Below are positions 53,901 to 64,000 of a DNA stretch of 64,000 bases, piece after piece. Position 1 is the stretch's first letter. Each line of letters starts with the position of its first letter. Where the stretch lies: contig NC_052030.1 in assembly GCF_015832195.1 (NCBI RefSeq), positions 9,877,439 to 9,941,438 on the forward strand, in the 5' to 3' direction. The notes under the pieces were generated by a model. That model saw nothing but the letters and a program-made list of their open reading frames with translations, was not told the DNA's origin and did not search any database. This DNA comes from Motacilla alba alba (lineage: Eukaryota > Chordata > Aves > Passeriformes > Motacillidae). The position numbers and the translations under genes were made by a program.

Positions 53901-55330
53901 CTTGTGCATCTCCCTCCCTCCAAATGGCCACAGTTCCAATGTCCAGCCTCTGCTGTTGCATTTGCAGGATTTTTTTCTCCTGGCTTCACTTGTTTCTCAC
54001 AGACTGTCAGCAGAGCAGCTCCTGTGCCCTCCAGCCTCCCAGATCCTAACTTGAGAGGATGGGGAGCAATCCGGGTCTCCTCAGCCCTCCAAAGCTCCGG
54101 TCTTGAACATTTGAAATGATGCAATTTGCTTGTTTTTAACTCGTACAAAACCACCTGGAAACAAGCAACTCTTACAGGACCCTTATTTGATGTGAGTTCT
54201 GAGCAATACTGCAGGAAATACCAGGATGTGTCCCAAGTGTCAGCGCTGATGGAGCTGATTCCTGCAGGGCTTGTGTCCCTCCAGCTTTGTCAGGATCGGG
54301 TGTGTTGTGAGTGTGAAGGATTTTCTGTCAAGTCCCTGCTTTGCTTTTTGGGCCCAGATCTTCTCCCAGCACAGCCCTGCTCTCCAGGGGGATGCTCCCA
54401 GCCCTTTCTCCTCTGCACTCACACAGGACCAAAGCAGAACTCTCTCAGAGCCTGTTGTTTTGGTTTCTTTTTTTTTTTTGTCAGCTCTGGCTGCAATTAG
54501 CCCCAACTCTGCTTTTCTCTAATAAGGAATTCTGTCTAGAAGCTGCTAGGGAAGCTGAAGGGGATGACTGGAAAGCATGACTCTGTGAAAATGCTTGCCT
54601 TTGGAAGCAGGCTGAGGTCACACTTCTCTTTTGAGGAGACTCAGTAAAGTGTAGTGTCACCTGAGCAGCCGGATTTGCTTCCAGGGGGGCTTTCCCCAAG
54701 TTCCTGGTGCAAAAGTGCCCATTTTAATCCACTCCTGCCACCAAAGCAGCGTGTCCCCCTGGAAGGCAGCAGGCAGAGGACGTGCATTGTCCCAGCCAGG
54801 GGACACGTGTGCCAGCGCCAGGTGGAGGTGGCCTCCTTGTCCTGCCAGTGTGATCCCTGGAGGTGCACATCAGGTGCTGGAGCTGGGACAGTCCCAGGGA
54901 GCACTTTTGGCTGTGTCCTTGTGCTTGGGACCCCCCGAATGGCAGGAATTTGTGCCCAGCCGTGGCTGCCAGCTGTGCCCTCACGTGTGTGCGCAGTGGC
55001 GGCGAGGTGCGCGCCCCGGTGACGTCGGGGCTGGCGCTCTTCGAAGCGCTCCGGGACCAGCTTGCAGGATTAGGACCTAATAGCTTTAAAATCCCCGTGA
55101 GCCCCTTTGTCACCCGGCGCCGGCTGCTGGTGGCAAACAGGACTAGGGAGTCTCATTTATCCCTGGCCCCGGGAGGAAAAACCCTGCAGGAAACAGCCCC
55201 TCGCACCCTGTTGGTGCAGGGATTTTATTTAGAGGTGTCATGTGCAAACAACCAACTTGTAACTCTCTTGTACCCTTTCCTCCCCTCAGGCAGAGGTCGG
55301 CAGTGATGAGGAGCGTAGACTGAATGTGAG
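50794..55330 (+). CDS. SSH1: SSH1, slingshot phosphatase 1, first two coding exons (gene continues right)
   Basis: Dual-specificity phosphatase that activates ADF/cofilin by dephosphorylating Ser3, binds F-actin and promotes actin turnover. Only the N-terminus is here: exon 1 at 50794-50859 and exon 2 at 55290-55330. Exon 1 (MALVTLQRSPTPSAASSAST) is nearly identical to human SSH1. Exon 2 (AEVGSDEERRLNV) aligns with human LEAGSEEDRKLNL. The frame leaves exon 2 with two bases (AG) of the next codon. I searched the remaining 8.7 kb for the next exon (human LSESFFMVKGAA) and did not find it, so intron 2 extends beyond the window. All catalytic and SSH-N domains are outside. Confidence 0.93.
50990..52330 (+). 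other. C-rich, strand-asymmetric part of SSH1 intron 1
   Basis: About 1.3 kb with strong excess of C and T on the plus strand and degenerate CAGCCCCTGGT-type repeats. Open frames over it (for example 50589-51548) are Pro/Ser-rich artefacts. No gene seen. Confidence 0.6.
54975..55145 (+). promoter_or_regulatory. Orphan CpG-dense element in SSH1 intron 1
   Basis: CpG-dense island surrounded by CpG-poor intron, 150-300 bases before SSH1 exon 2. It holds an E-box CACGTG (54982-54987), a CRE TGACGTCG (55020-55027), TTCGAA, and an inverted repeat ATTAGG-A-CCTAAT (55069-55081) next to a TTTAAA. Could be an alternative promoter or enhancer. Confidence 0.4.
55290..55330 (+). CDS. SSH1: SSH1 coding exon 2 (41 nt)
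   Basis: Acceptor CCCCTCAG, donor GAG|GTAAGC. Encodes AEVGSDEERRLNV plus AG. Phase and similarity both fit SSH1. Confidence 0.9.
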
Positions 55331-58300
55331 GTAAGCTGAACTTTTGGGCTCAAAGTTTCCACTGTTGTTGATTGTCTGCCAAGCATCCCAGTCCTGATCC
55401 CGCAGAGATCCCTTTGCCTGGAGGGGATGGTGTTGTCTGCAGGATGCTCTCTCCCTCATCACTTTTGAGATGAGCATTGAACGAGATGAAAGAATAAAAG
55501 AGAGTTTGTGATCCTTTTTCCACTCCTGAGAAGACACTGGAAAATTCCTGGTCAGCTCTGGCCACAGCGCTTTAGTGTTATCACAGCATCTCTGGCTCTG
55601 CTGCTGCTGCCTGAGGCTGGGGCTCCACTCGGGAAGGGCGGGGAGAGGAGAGCTCTGCTCATTCCTGTGTATTATCTGCCGGGAATTTGCCTCCTTGGGG
55701 TCGTGCAGAGCCACTGTGTTCGTGTGAGGGTAAGAAAGGGCTGAGCTGTCCCGCCAGAGAAGAGAGAGGCTCCTCTTGCTGACACTGTGCAGATCCAAAG
55801 TGGTGACACAAGCTCACGTGCCAGGGCCCTGGCTAATGGGCTCTGAGTGATGCTGTGGATGCTTCACTCTAAGCCTGGCTCTTGCAGGCAGCTCTTACCC
55901 TCTAACCTGCAAACCACAGCCCAGGGCAGCAGTGTAAAGGCACAGCAGTGCTTCAGCACTCAGTCTCCTCTCCTTGTCCCTCTTTCCTGCTGCTTCAGGA
56001 ACAGCAAAGCTGCTCGTGCTGCTGCTTGGATTGTGTTTGCCCTGCAGGTGAAGTCAGAGACCAGAAAGCAGGGCTGCTCGTGGACAGAGAAGGAAATTGC
56101 TGGACTTTTTGTTTCTGAGTTCTGGGATGCTGTCTCCTGGCTGCAGCCTGCCTGGGAGGCCTGGAATTCCATGGCTGTCCTGTCTGCACACACATGGGTT
56201 GCAGACAAGTGCTGTGTGTCTGCTCTGTGTGCTCTCCTGTGTGTATGGGCATTTCATGCCTGTCTGTAATGCCATTGAAAGGCTGACTCTGTGGGGAATG
56301 GATTTTGTACTGATGAAATCAAAATTCAGGATTCCTTGCTCTGCTCCTTGTACAATGCAAGGCCCCAGCAGGAACCTGCTGAAGCCATGAACAGCCACAG
56401 AACCCTAATTCTTGTGCTTTTCCCCATGTGGTATTAAACAGTAACGTGTAACCAAGCAGGATGGCAGCCTCCTCTTTTGGATATACAGCTGTGTGCTGAA
56501 AGAGAAAATACAGCTTTATCCTCTTCACTGCAAATGTTCTCACTGTACAAACAAATCCTGGTGAGATCCTTGGGTTTGTGGCCACCTTTGGTGGGTCTGG
56601 CCTCTTTGCAAGCTGGGCACACACATCCACCACTGACCAGAGCCACCAGGAGTGTAGATGCACTTAGACCAGGCTTAAAGGCTGATGCTTTTCTCCTGGC
56701 TGTTGAAAAATGCTGCAGCACTGACGTTGGACACTGAGATCCCATGAGCTTCCTCTGCCCTTCAGTCTCCTGGGGCTGCTCTTCCGTATACGATTGTCAG
56801 GATAAGAATCTGGTAATTAAATAGCCAGACAGAGCTCGAGAATCAGATGGCTCTCACGCACAGCCTCTGCTGTCCTCAGGGGGAAACACTGCCAAGAGCT
56901 GCAGGAAATATGCAGACATAACACAGATGATGAATGGAGCTCCTGTTGGTTTGGTGGGTCGATCCTGTCCCCTTCCCACTGGCTGCTGTCCCCTTCCCTG
57001 CTCTGGTTCAATCCGCTGAGGCTCTGCCCGGTGCCCAGGGGGTGGCAGAATTGTTCAACTTCATCGTGCTGCTTCTCCTCTGAAAAATCCCTGCAGGATG
57101 GCCTGTGCTGGTGTTTGTGCCTCCTTCAGTCCTGGTCTAGCCTTGGTGACAGCTGGGCTTTGTCACACATGCCCTGAGCACGGGGGTCAGCGGTCCAGCC
57201 CCTGGCTCTGCAGACTTTGGAGATCTGAGGGTGAAGGAAAAGGAAGGATTGTTGGAAGCATGTCCCCAGCGTGCTGCCAGCTCAAGCTGTGTTTCATCAG
57301 TACAGGATGGCTGTGCTAGCACACATTTATGACATAACATATTCATCTGCCTGGTGAACAATTATTTTGGTTCATTCCAAAACATGCTGGGATTTTCATT
57401 TGAGGTTGCATAGTTGGATCTGGTTCCATGAGCCATCTGATTGTTTTCTGGGAGGAACAGGTCTCTATCATGGTTTTGCAACCCAGCCATGTCTTGCTGC
57501 TCCCTGCTCATCCTTCCTTATGGTTTCTGTCATTTCAAAATGCTTTTCTTTCTCCCTGGAACAGCTTCTACCCCAGAGCAGACCAAGGGGACATGCTCTA
57601 GGTTCAAAGATATTGATGCTATCTGCATTTTCTTAGACATTAATCTGCTTTAAGTCATCTTGTTCTCTCTTACCAAAAATTTTGTGGAAGCTTTGACAAC
57701 GTAACATCCACACTGCTCCCAGCAGGCAGCCAGGAGTTTGTATTGCTCTCTGAGGGTAAAGATTCAGAGCAGAAGGAAAAATAAGAGATCTGAGAGCCCT
57801 GTTGGGCCCCGTGGAGCCAGAAGCTGCACTCTGAGCTGTGTTATCAGTGTCTGCTCAAACCTTCCCTCCTGGATAACCAGCAGGAAGATGCTGTGGCTTG
57901 ATCCCTTTTTTCCCCTACTGGTGCAGTGCACGCACAGCTCACCCAAATCTTTGCAAAACCGCTGTCAGGGCTCGGCCAAGCTCATGGGAGGATGTGTTAG
58001 CCTAGACTTAAGCACAGCCCTAAGTTCTCTGAGATCGAGTTCCGTGTGAGCCTCATGCGTGCGGTGCCTGTGGCCTTATCTCAGCCCCAGATCCTGCTGC
58101 TCCAGCTCCCAGCAAACTCCGAGGAGATGCTATCAAGGAGGAGGCAGAGCAGAGCCCAGCTCTTTCCCAGCTGCCTGCCCTGGCACAGGGCTGGATGTGC
58201 AGTTGTTCCTTTTTGGTGTGACCCGGTTGATTGTCACTCCTGGCCGTGTGCTGGCTCTGTCACACCGAGGCAGGGGAGATGTTGTACAACCCAGATCGCT

Positions 58301-61300
58301 CTGTGAGTGTTGGCTGATTCTCAGATGTGGTTGGCAAACACAGCAAGATAATCACTGGTTTTAATTACAAATATAAATAGGTTTGTTTAGCCAGTCATTC
58401 TGTAATCTTTGCCATTATTGGCTTTCCAATCACAGCCTGAGTGCAGGGCCGGGTGAATGTTTTCAGGCACCTTCTGCAGAGATACAGAGGTTGAACCACT
58501 GCAGAAGGCCTGGAAGTTAGTTATCTCCAGGCTCTGATCAAGCCTGAAGATGGGTATGGAAAGAATTGTTCTTGTTTGGCTCCCCTAAACCAAATTTCAA
58601 GAGCTGGCAAGAGCAGCTGTGGGAGGTAGAGGTTTTCAGGGTTGGGCTTGTGTATATTTGCAGATCAATGATCAACAGGAGGAGTCATTGGTGCAGACAA
58701 ACTCTTAACAGAGCAACTGCAGGTTTAGATTGGATATCAGGGAAAATTCCTTCATGGAAAGAGTTGACAAGCACTGGAACAGCGTTCCCAGGGCAGTGGT
58801 GGAGTCCTTATCCCTGGAGGAATTGAAAAGCTACGTGGATGTGGCACTTGGGAACGTGGTTTAGTGGTGGCTTTGGCAAAGCTGCAGGAACAGCAGGACT
58901 TGATCTTGGAAGTCTTTTCCAACCTAAATAATTCCATGATCATCCCTCTGGCACACACCGCAGGACACCATTGTGTCTTTATCACAGATATATATATATT
59001 TTATACACTTGATTTACATTTAATATCTAATATATTTTAGTGCACTAAAACGATCTTTTAACACCGTGATCCTGAATTTCTTTAGGGATTTAGGAGCCTG
59101 TTTTGCTGGAGCAGCACTGAGTGAACGCCTGTTACCCACAGCCGTGTCCACGGTGCCAGGCAGGCACTCGGGGCAGGGGGAACACAGGGGCAGCTGCCTT
59201 GAGGATTTATTTGTGGGGACAGCAGCTCATTACAGCCTTGACAAGTCCTGCTGGCTGCAGATTGATTGTGTCCCGGGGAGCTGGTGGGAGATCTCGGGGC
59301 AGAAGTTGCTGACTTCACGAAGTGTTCAAAACAGGACGCTGAATCACATCCTGGCCGGCGGCAGCATCCTGCCTTAGCGTGCTCCGTACAATGGGGAGGC
59401 ACCGGCCCAGCCCCCGGCCCTCGGGAGCTCTCAGCCCGGAGGCGTGGCCCTGGAAGCTCAGGAAGGTGTAATTAGACCTTTACATTCTGTGGTGGGCTGT
59501 GTGTGGATGTTCAAAGGCCACAGAGCTGGGAAACGTTCACTTATTTGACACTTGTTTAAGATCTGACCTTTCCAGGAAGCCATTGCTGATTTGAAGTTGA
59601 GCAATATGAGGAGTTTACTTGGATGTAGGTAGAGCAACAGCAGGAGAGCTGCCAATTTAAGGATGTGATGATCAGACTCTTTTGGAATTGCATCTAAATC
59701 TTTTTGGGTTTTTTTTTTTTTCTTCCATGAAACTTCAGCAGTTTGGCAGAACCCAAACCATGAGGCCCTATTATCAGAGGTGCTGGCTGTGCACTGAGCA
59801 CTTGTTCCTGTAAAAGGCCAGTGTGGTCACTGTTTATTTAGGTGTTAGAGCTGGGTCAGAACAATATTTTGGTTTCAAATGCCTCTAGATTTTAAATATC
59901 TTAATCTTTGATAATTGTCTGCCAAGATCTGTGAGTCAGGCATTTCTCATACAAATCAGAGCTGTGCTCTGCCTGGCAAGTGCTCCTAAGATGTTTTTGG
60001 AATGGGGAATGGACAGAACACCTTCCCAGGCCTGGTTTTAGTTCTAATGAAGAGTGTTGAGATTATTTCCTGGGAACACTGATTTTTTCCCAAACATTTA
60101 CACATCCCTTTGCAGCATTTAAATCCCTGACACAGAATCACTTTACCACTGCACAAAAATAAGCCCAGATTCAAACAGATTAGGGTGCACATCACATCCA
60201 TCAGTTGTTTAGGTTTATCTGGGATCAGGACTCTCCTCTGCAGAACTTGTCTTCCCCTTCTGAAAATTTTAGTTTCTTGAAGAAACCCTTGCTGCCAGAC
60301 CTGCTGGTGAAGGAAACCTTCATATCAGGGACCAAGTCAGCCAGAAATGCAGGGAATGGGACAAAATGTCCCGTTCAGATTTCCCAAAAAGCTGCCAGGT
60401 TTCTTGTTTGTTCTGTCTGTCATCCAAATGGTCACATCCAACCGTGTCCAACACTTGCATCCCAGTGGAGACTGCTGCCCGTGGCTTGGCATCTCCCTCC
60501 CAGCCCTGCAAAACATCCTGAGCTCCAGCTGTCTGCTTCCCTCTGCAACTCCATCCTGCTTGGAAAGAAAAGATGGCTTTGGAGTGGAGGGGGAGAGGAA
60601 GCATGATCCTGGGGTTTTTACCACCACTTTTCCATTGTGAGCGAGCTTTGCCCCTGGCTGGCACTCTGCTGATTTTGGGAATGCTGGCTGTGTACCCTCA
60701 GGGGGCTGGGAAGGCAGGCTGCAGTCTGGTCAAACACTCGAGGTGTCGGGGCTGAGCCAGAGCTTTTCTCACTCTGCTCTCACCACGCGTGATCCGCCTG
60801 GATTTATTTTGTTTTGTTTTTCCACATTACCAATGTGTCAAAGTACTCCCTGGTCTCTGCTGCCTTTTTTGGAGCCGTTCTGAAACCTGGCAGCTCAGCT
60901 GGATTTTGGGTTGCTGTGCCACCAAGATTCCCAGCCGTGCTTCCGATGCCATTGTCTGTGTCCTGGCTGCCCTTCGCTCACACCGCTCGGGAGCTGCTCC
61001 CTTAATCCTTCAGGCTGTTATTCACCTTCCTTGGAGAGTTTCCACCTGTTTCTCTGGGAGGCACTGCTGAGTGGGTGAAGTGGGGTGACTTCATAAAATA
61101 GTTCCAAGGATTAAAACAATGGGCTGGCAGGAGGAATGCAGGAGGATGGGCCCTTGTGCTGACAGCTTGGCTGGGGAGGAGGACAGGAGCAGGATCAGCT
61201 CCTCCGGGAGCATGGGCAGAGGCGTCTGCCCTCCATGGGCATCATCCCACCTCTCCTCCAGCTTGGACACTGCTCTGGGACAGCTCCAGGGTTTGTGGCC

Positions 61301-64000
61301 TGGCTCCCCCCTTACCTGTGGTCGTGGAACAGCAATGGCAGGAACATGGCAGCACCCAGAACAGTTGCTTGTAGGAAAATACAGAGAGCCAGTGTTTTGA
61401 GAATAGCCAGCTTCCCTCAGACCACCAGGGAAATCCATGTTCTTGCTGGTGCTGGGGTCTCTGTGTGTTCCCCTGTGCCAGCTGCTGCTTTCCCAAGCCT
61501 TTTCCTCCAAGTCCATGAGTCCAGGTGAGCGTGAGCTGCTGTGGGGAGCAGCTCTGCCCAGCCCCCACGGCAGGGTGGGTGGCCCTGGGGTTGGCACAAT
61601 GGGCTGGGGACAGTCCAGGGCATGCACAGGGGACACCAGTGCTGAGGGGCTCTGTAGGGTTAATACTCCTTTTCCTAGCAGCTCGTGCAGGCTGAGGTTT
61701 GGAGAGGATCTGGCCTGGCCTCCTGAGACAGTGACTGTCACCAAAATGACATCGTGTTTTAGTGGGAATCTCAGAAATGCTCCTTGGGATTCAGACCGAG
61801 TTCCAAGCCCATGGCGTAGCTGGGTGATGCCGGGATCAGCCTCGTGCCTTTTTGAACTCTGCGATTAATGGGATGAGCAGAAAGGATTTCTTTTTCCTTG
61901 TGAAACAATCTCTTATTTTATTTGGCTTTTCACCATCCAAGTACTAGGGATTCCTAGAATTTTCTCATTCCTGGCTGTTTGGGAGCAGTTCTGTCAATTT
62001 ACTTTGCGCAAGTCTGCTGGAATGGGGAATGATCCGTGATCCTGCTAATTTGTTTGTTTCCCTCTTCCTGCCCTTTCTCTTGGAGGGTTTATCCCAGCTG
62101 CTCCTGGCTTGTCTGCAGGCACAGCCTGGATCCTGGGGTTGCCCCCAGGGTGGGATACTCAGAGCTGAGCTGGTTCTGCTCTGTGCAGAGCTGGATCCGT
62201 GCTGATCGCTGCTCCAGCCCGATGCATCCCAGGAGTGGCTGGAGGGACATCATCAACAGTCTATTTCTGTTGGGAAATTAACTTTTGTGGCCTTCATGAT
62301 GGATTTCATTTTTCTCTTTTTGCCCTTTGTGCCAGAGGAGCGTTTGTGTGTGAATGGCCTGCAGTGTTTGCAGCCCTGTCAGCATTCCTGCTGGGATGTG
62401 GCCCACGATCCCCGCGCCTCCGAGCCCAACAATGCACACTCACACTCCCCTTGCTCCCTGCTCTGCTGAGAACAGCAAAGCCTGCTGAGTTTTTTTGGTC
62501 TCCCCAACATCTCACTTCTTTCAAAATAGATGGGAGAGATGTTTTTTCCTGCGGGGAGGCTTTACAACCAACACCCCCCAGCTGGAGCTGCTGCCTGGCC
62601 CCTTCCCAGCACAAAGATGCCCTGGCTGTGTCTGAGGAAGGGGAGATGTTCTCCGTGTGAACCCGCAGCCCACATTTTGCTTTTCTTCTGGGGGTGGCTT
62701 GTCTTCAGCTCGGGAGGTCTGGGAATGATGACTTTGGGTGTGGAAGTCATGGGTAAGGAAAGAGCTTCCCTGCCTTGCATTTCTGGTAGTGAAAACATCC
62801 AAGTGGTCCTGAGCAGATCCCTGTGACTTTGCCAGGTGTCTTGGCCTCCTGCACTCCTGACCACAGGTCAGTTTGTCAGCATATCCCAAATCCTACACGT
62901 GTGCAATAGCACTTTGTTCTCTTTGTTCTAAACCATCTTTGCCCATGTAGGAACTGGGCTTTTCCAGGTGCTGCTCCGTGGGGAGCACACTGCTCCTGGG
63001 GCAGCCCTGCTCCGTGTGGGGCTGAGCTGGGATGGCTGTGCGGATATTCCCACCTGTGTTTGTCCCTTTAATCTTTGTGTGACACGGAGCAAAGGCCACT
63101 TGGACTTGGACACACTTCATTAAGAGCAGGACAAGGGACTTGCTGCTGCCGGAGTCCCTGGGGCTGTTCCTGGGGCTGTGCAGTGCCATGGGAAGGAGCA
63201 GCTTTGAAGTCCCTTTTTCCCCTCTGCTGTTTTGTGTTGCTCAGGCCCCTTCCAGAGGCCCCTCTGTGGTCAGGAAGTGTTATCAGATGTGCCTCTATCA
63301 GGCCAGAGCAAGCAGTGCCTCCGCCTTAACTGTCAGCTTTTTTGAGGAGCAGGAGCCACACAGCTGCTCTCAACTCTTCCTGTTTCTCTCCTTTCTCTTT
63401 GATGTGCTCCTTCCCAGCTTGGGTTGTGTTGCTGTCGTGGTGTGGCTGTGGGGCAATGCCAGTCCCCTCTGCTCGCTGCAGTGTCCTGCCTAAAACCCAC
63501 CCTCTGGAGTGTGGAGGGTCTGGCTGGGCTAGGGGAGCATCCAGCAGCGCTCACTCACCCCTCTCCAGGGCTGGTTTGTGTTCTTTCTCACTTGCCTTGA
63601 GGTGGCCAAGTTTGTTCCAGACCAAGCAGCAAAGAGGGGGAAGAAAAAGGGAGAAAAAAATCAGTTTTCTTCCTCCTTATCAACAGGGCTGTAGAAAAGG
63701 GAAGTGTGTTCCATTCTGTGGTGCTCGGGAGGCCTGTTATTCCCTCACCTTATCAGTTTGGAAATGTTTTGAGTAGAAGATGCCATGAAACCCAGAGAAC
63801 TGGGAGGCATTACCATGTTTGCCTCTGTAAAATCATGACCAATTTTGAGAGAAGTGAATACTCCTTTTCTTGTGGGGTTTTGGGGTTTTTTTTCTTCCTT
63901 AAACACAGACCTGGTTGCAGGAGGCTGCTCAGGCTTGCCTGGGTCTTCCCAGGAAAAGTGGTTTTCTTTCTCCAGACTCTGTGTGTGGATCTTTATTTTG
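55331..64000 (+). other. SSH1: SSH1 intron 2 (partial)
   Basis: 8.7 kb without a recognisable exon. Contains one CR1 fragment (58715-58945), a short TATATA tract at 58989-59000 and a TAAT-rich block at about 58340-58440. Open frames on both strands show no protein similarity. Confidence 0.6.
58715..58945 (+). mobile_element. CR1 LINE 3' fragment
   Basis: CAGGTTTAGATTGGATATCA, AGCACTGGAACAGCGTTCCC, GGTGGAGTCCTTATCCCTGG, CTTTTCCAACCTAAATAATT, CCATGATC: a nearly complete CR1 tail. Confidence 0.92.

Overview
The window is vertebrate nuclear DNA, almost certainly from a bird and probably a songbird. It contains many truncated CR1 LINE tails of the avian type, solitary LTR-like elements, short introns, and five genes that each match a known vertebrate gene exon by exon. 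No bacterial features were seen. The species cannot be named from the sequence alone.

Layout, left to right: the last exon of ALKBH2 (+, 115-458) with its 3' UTR; USP30 (-, 13 coding exons, 19669 down to 5314), tail-to-tail with ALKBH2; SVOP (+, 16 coding exons, 20817-35572), head-to-head with USP30 across a CpG-rich interval of about 1.1 kb; DAO (-, 10 coding exons, 47888 down to 42446), tail-to-tail with SVOP; and the first two coding exons of SSH1 (+, 50794-55330), head-to-head with DAO. SSH1 continues past the right edge. This is the order of the human 12q24.11 block (SSH1, DAO, SVOP, USP30, ALKBH2), compressed into 64 kb. The five genes do unrelated jobs (DNA dealkylation repair, mitochondrial deubiquitination, a synaptic-vesicle transporter, D-amino-acid oxidation, cofilin phosphatase), so this is conserved synteny and not a pathway cluster.

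All exon joins were checked by reading-frame phase. USP30 (499 codons), SVOP (542) and DAO (348) assemble into complete open frames without frameshift, with their catalytic or signature residues in place. One SVOP intron needs a GC donor.

Between the exons lie three kinds of sequence. First, CR1 3' fragments on both strands. Second, LTR-like elements near 10.0-10.3 kb, 13.0-13.7 kb and possibly 17.3-18.8 kb. Third, a large load of tandem arrays: an 18-bp array of about 0.8 kb that starts almost at the USP30 stop codon, a CR1-derived array at 14.29-14.70 kb, AT-rich arrays at 12.1-12.6, 15.1-15.8 and 17.4-18.8 kb, and GC-rich arrays flanking the USP30/SVOP promoter. Most long open frames outside the five genes come from these arrays. 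I found no convincing novel multi-gene system. The best leads are the GC-AG intron, the coding-adjacent array at USP30, the duplicated segment flanking SVOP exon 12, an orphan CpG/CRE element in SSH1 intron 1, and small changes in DAO.
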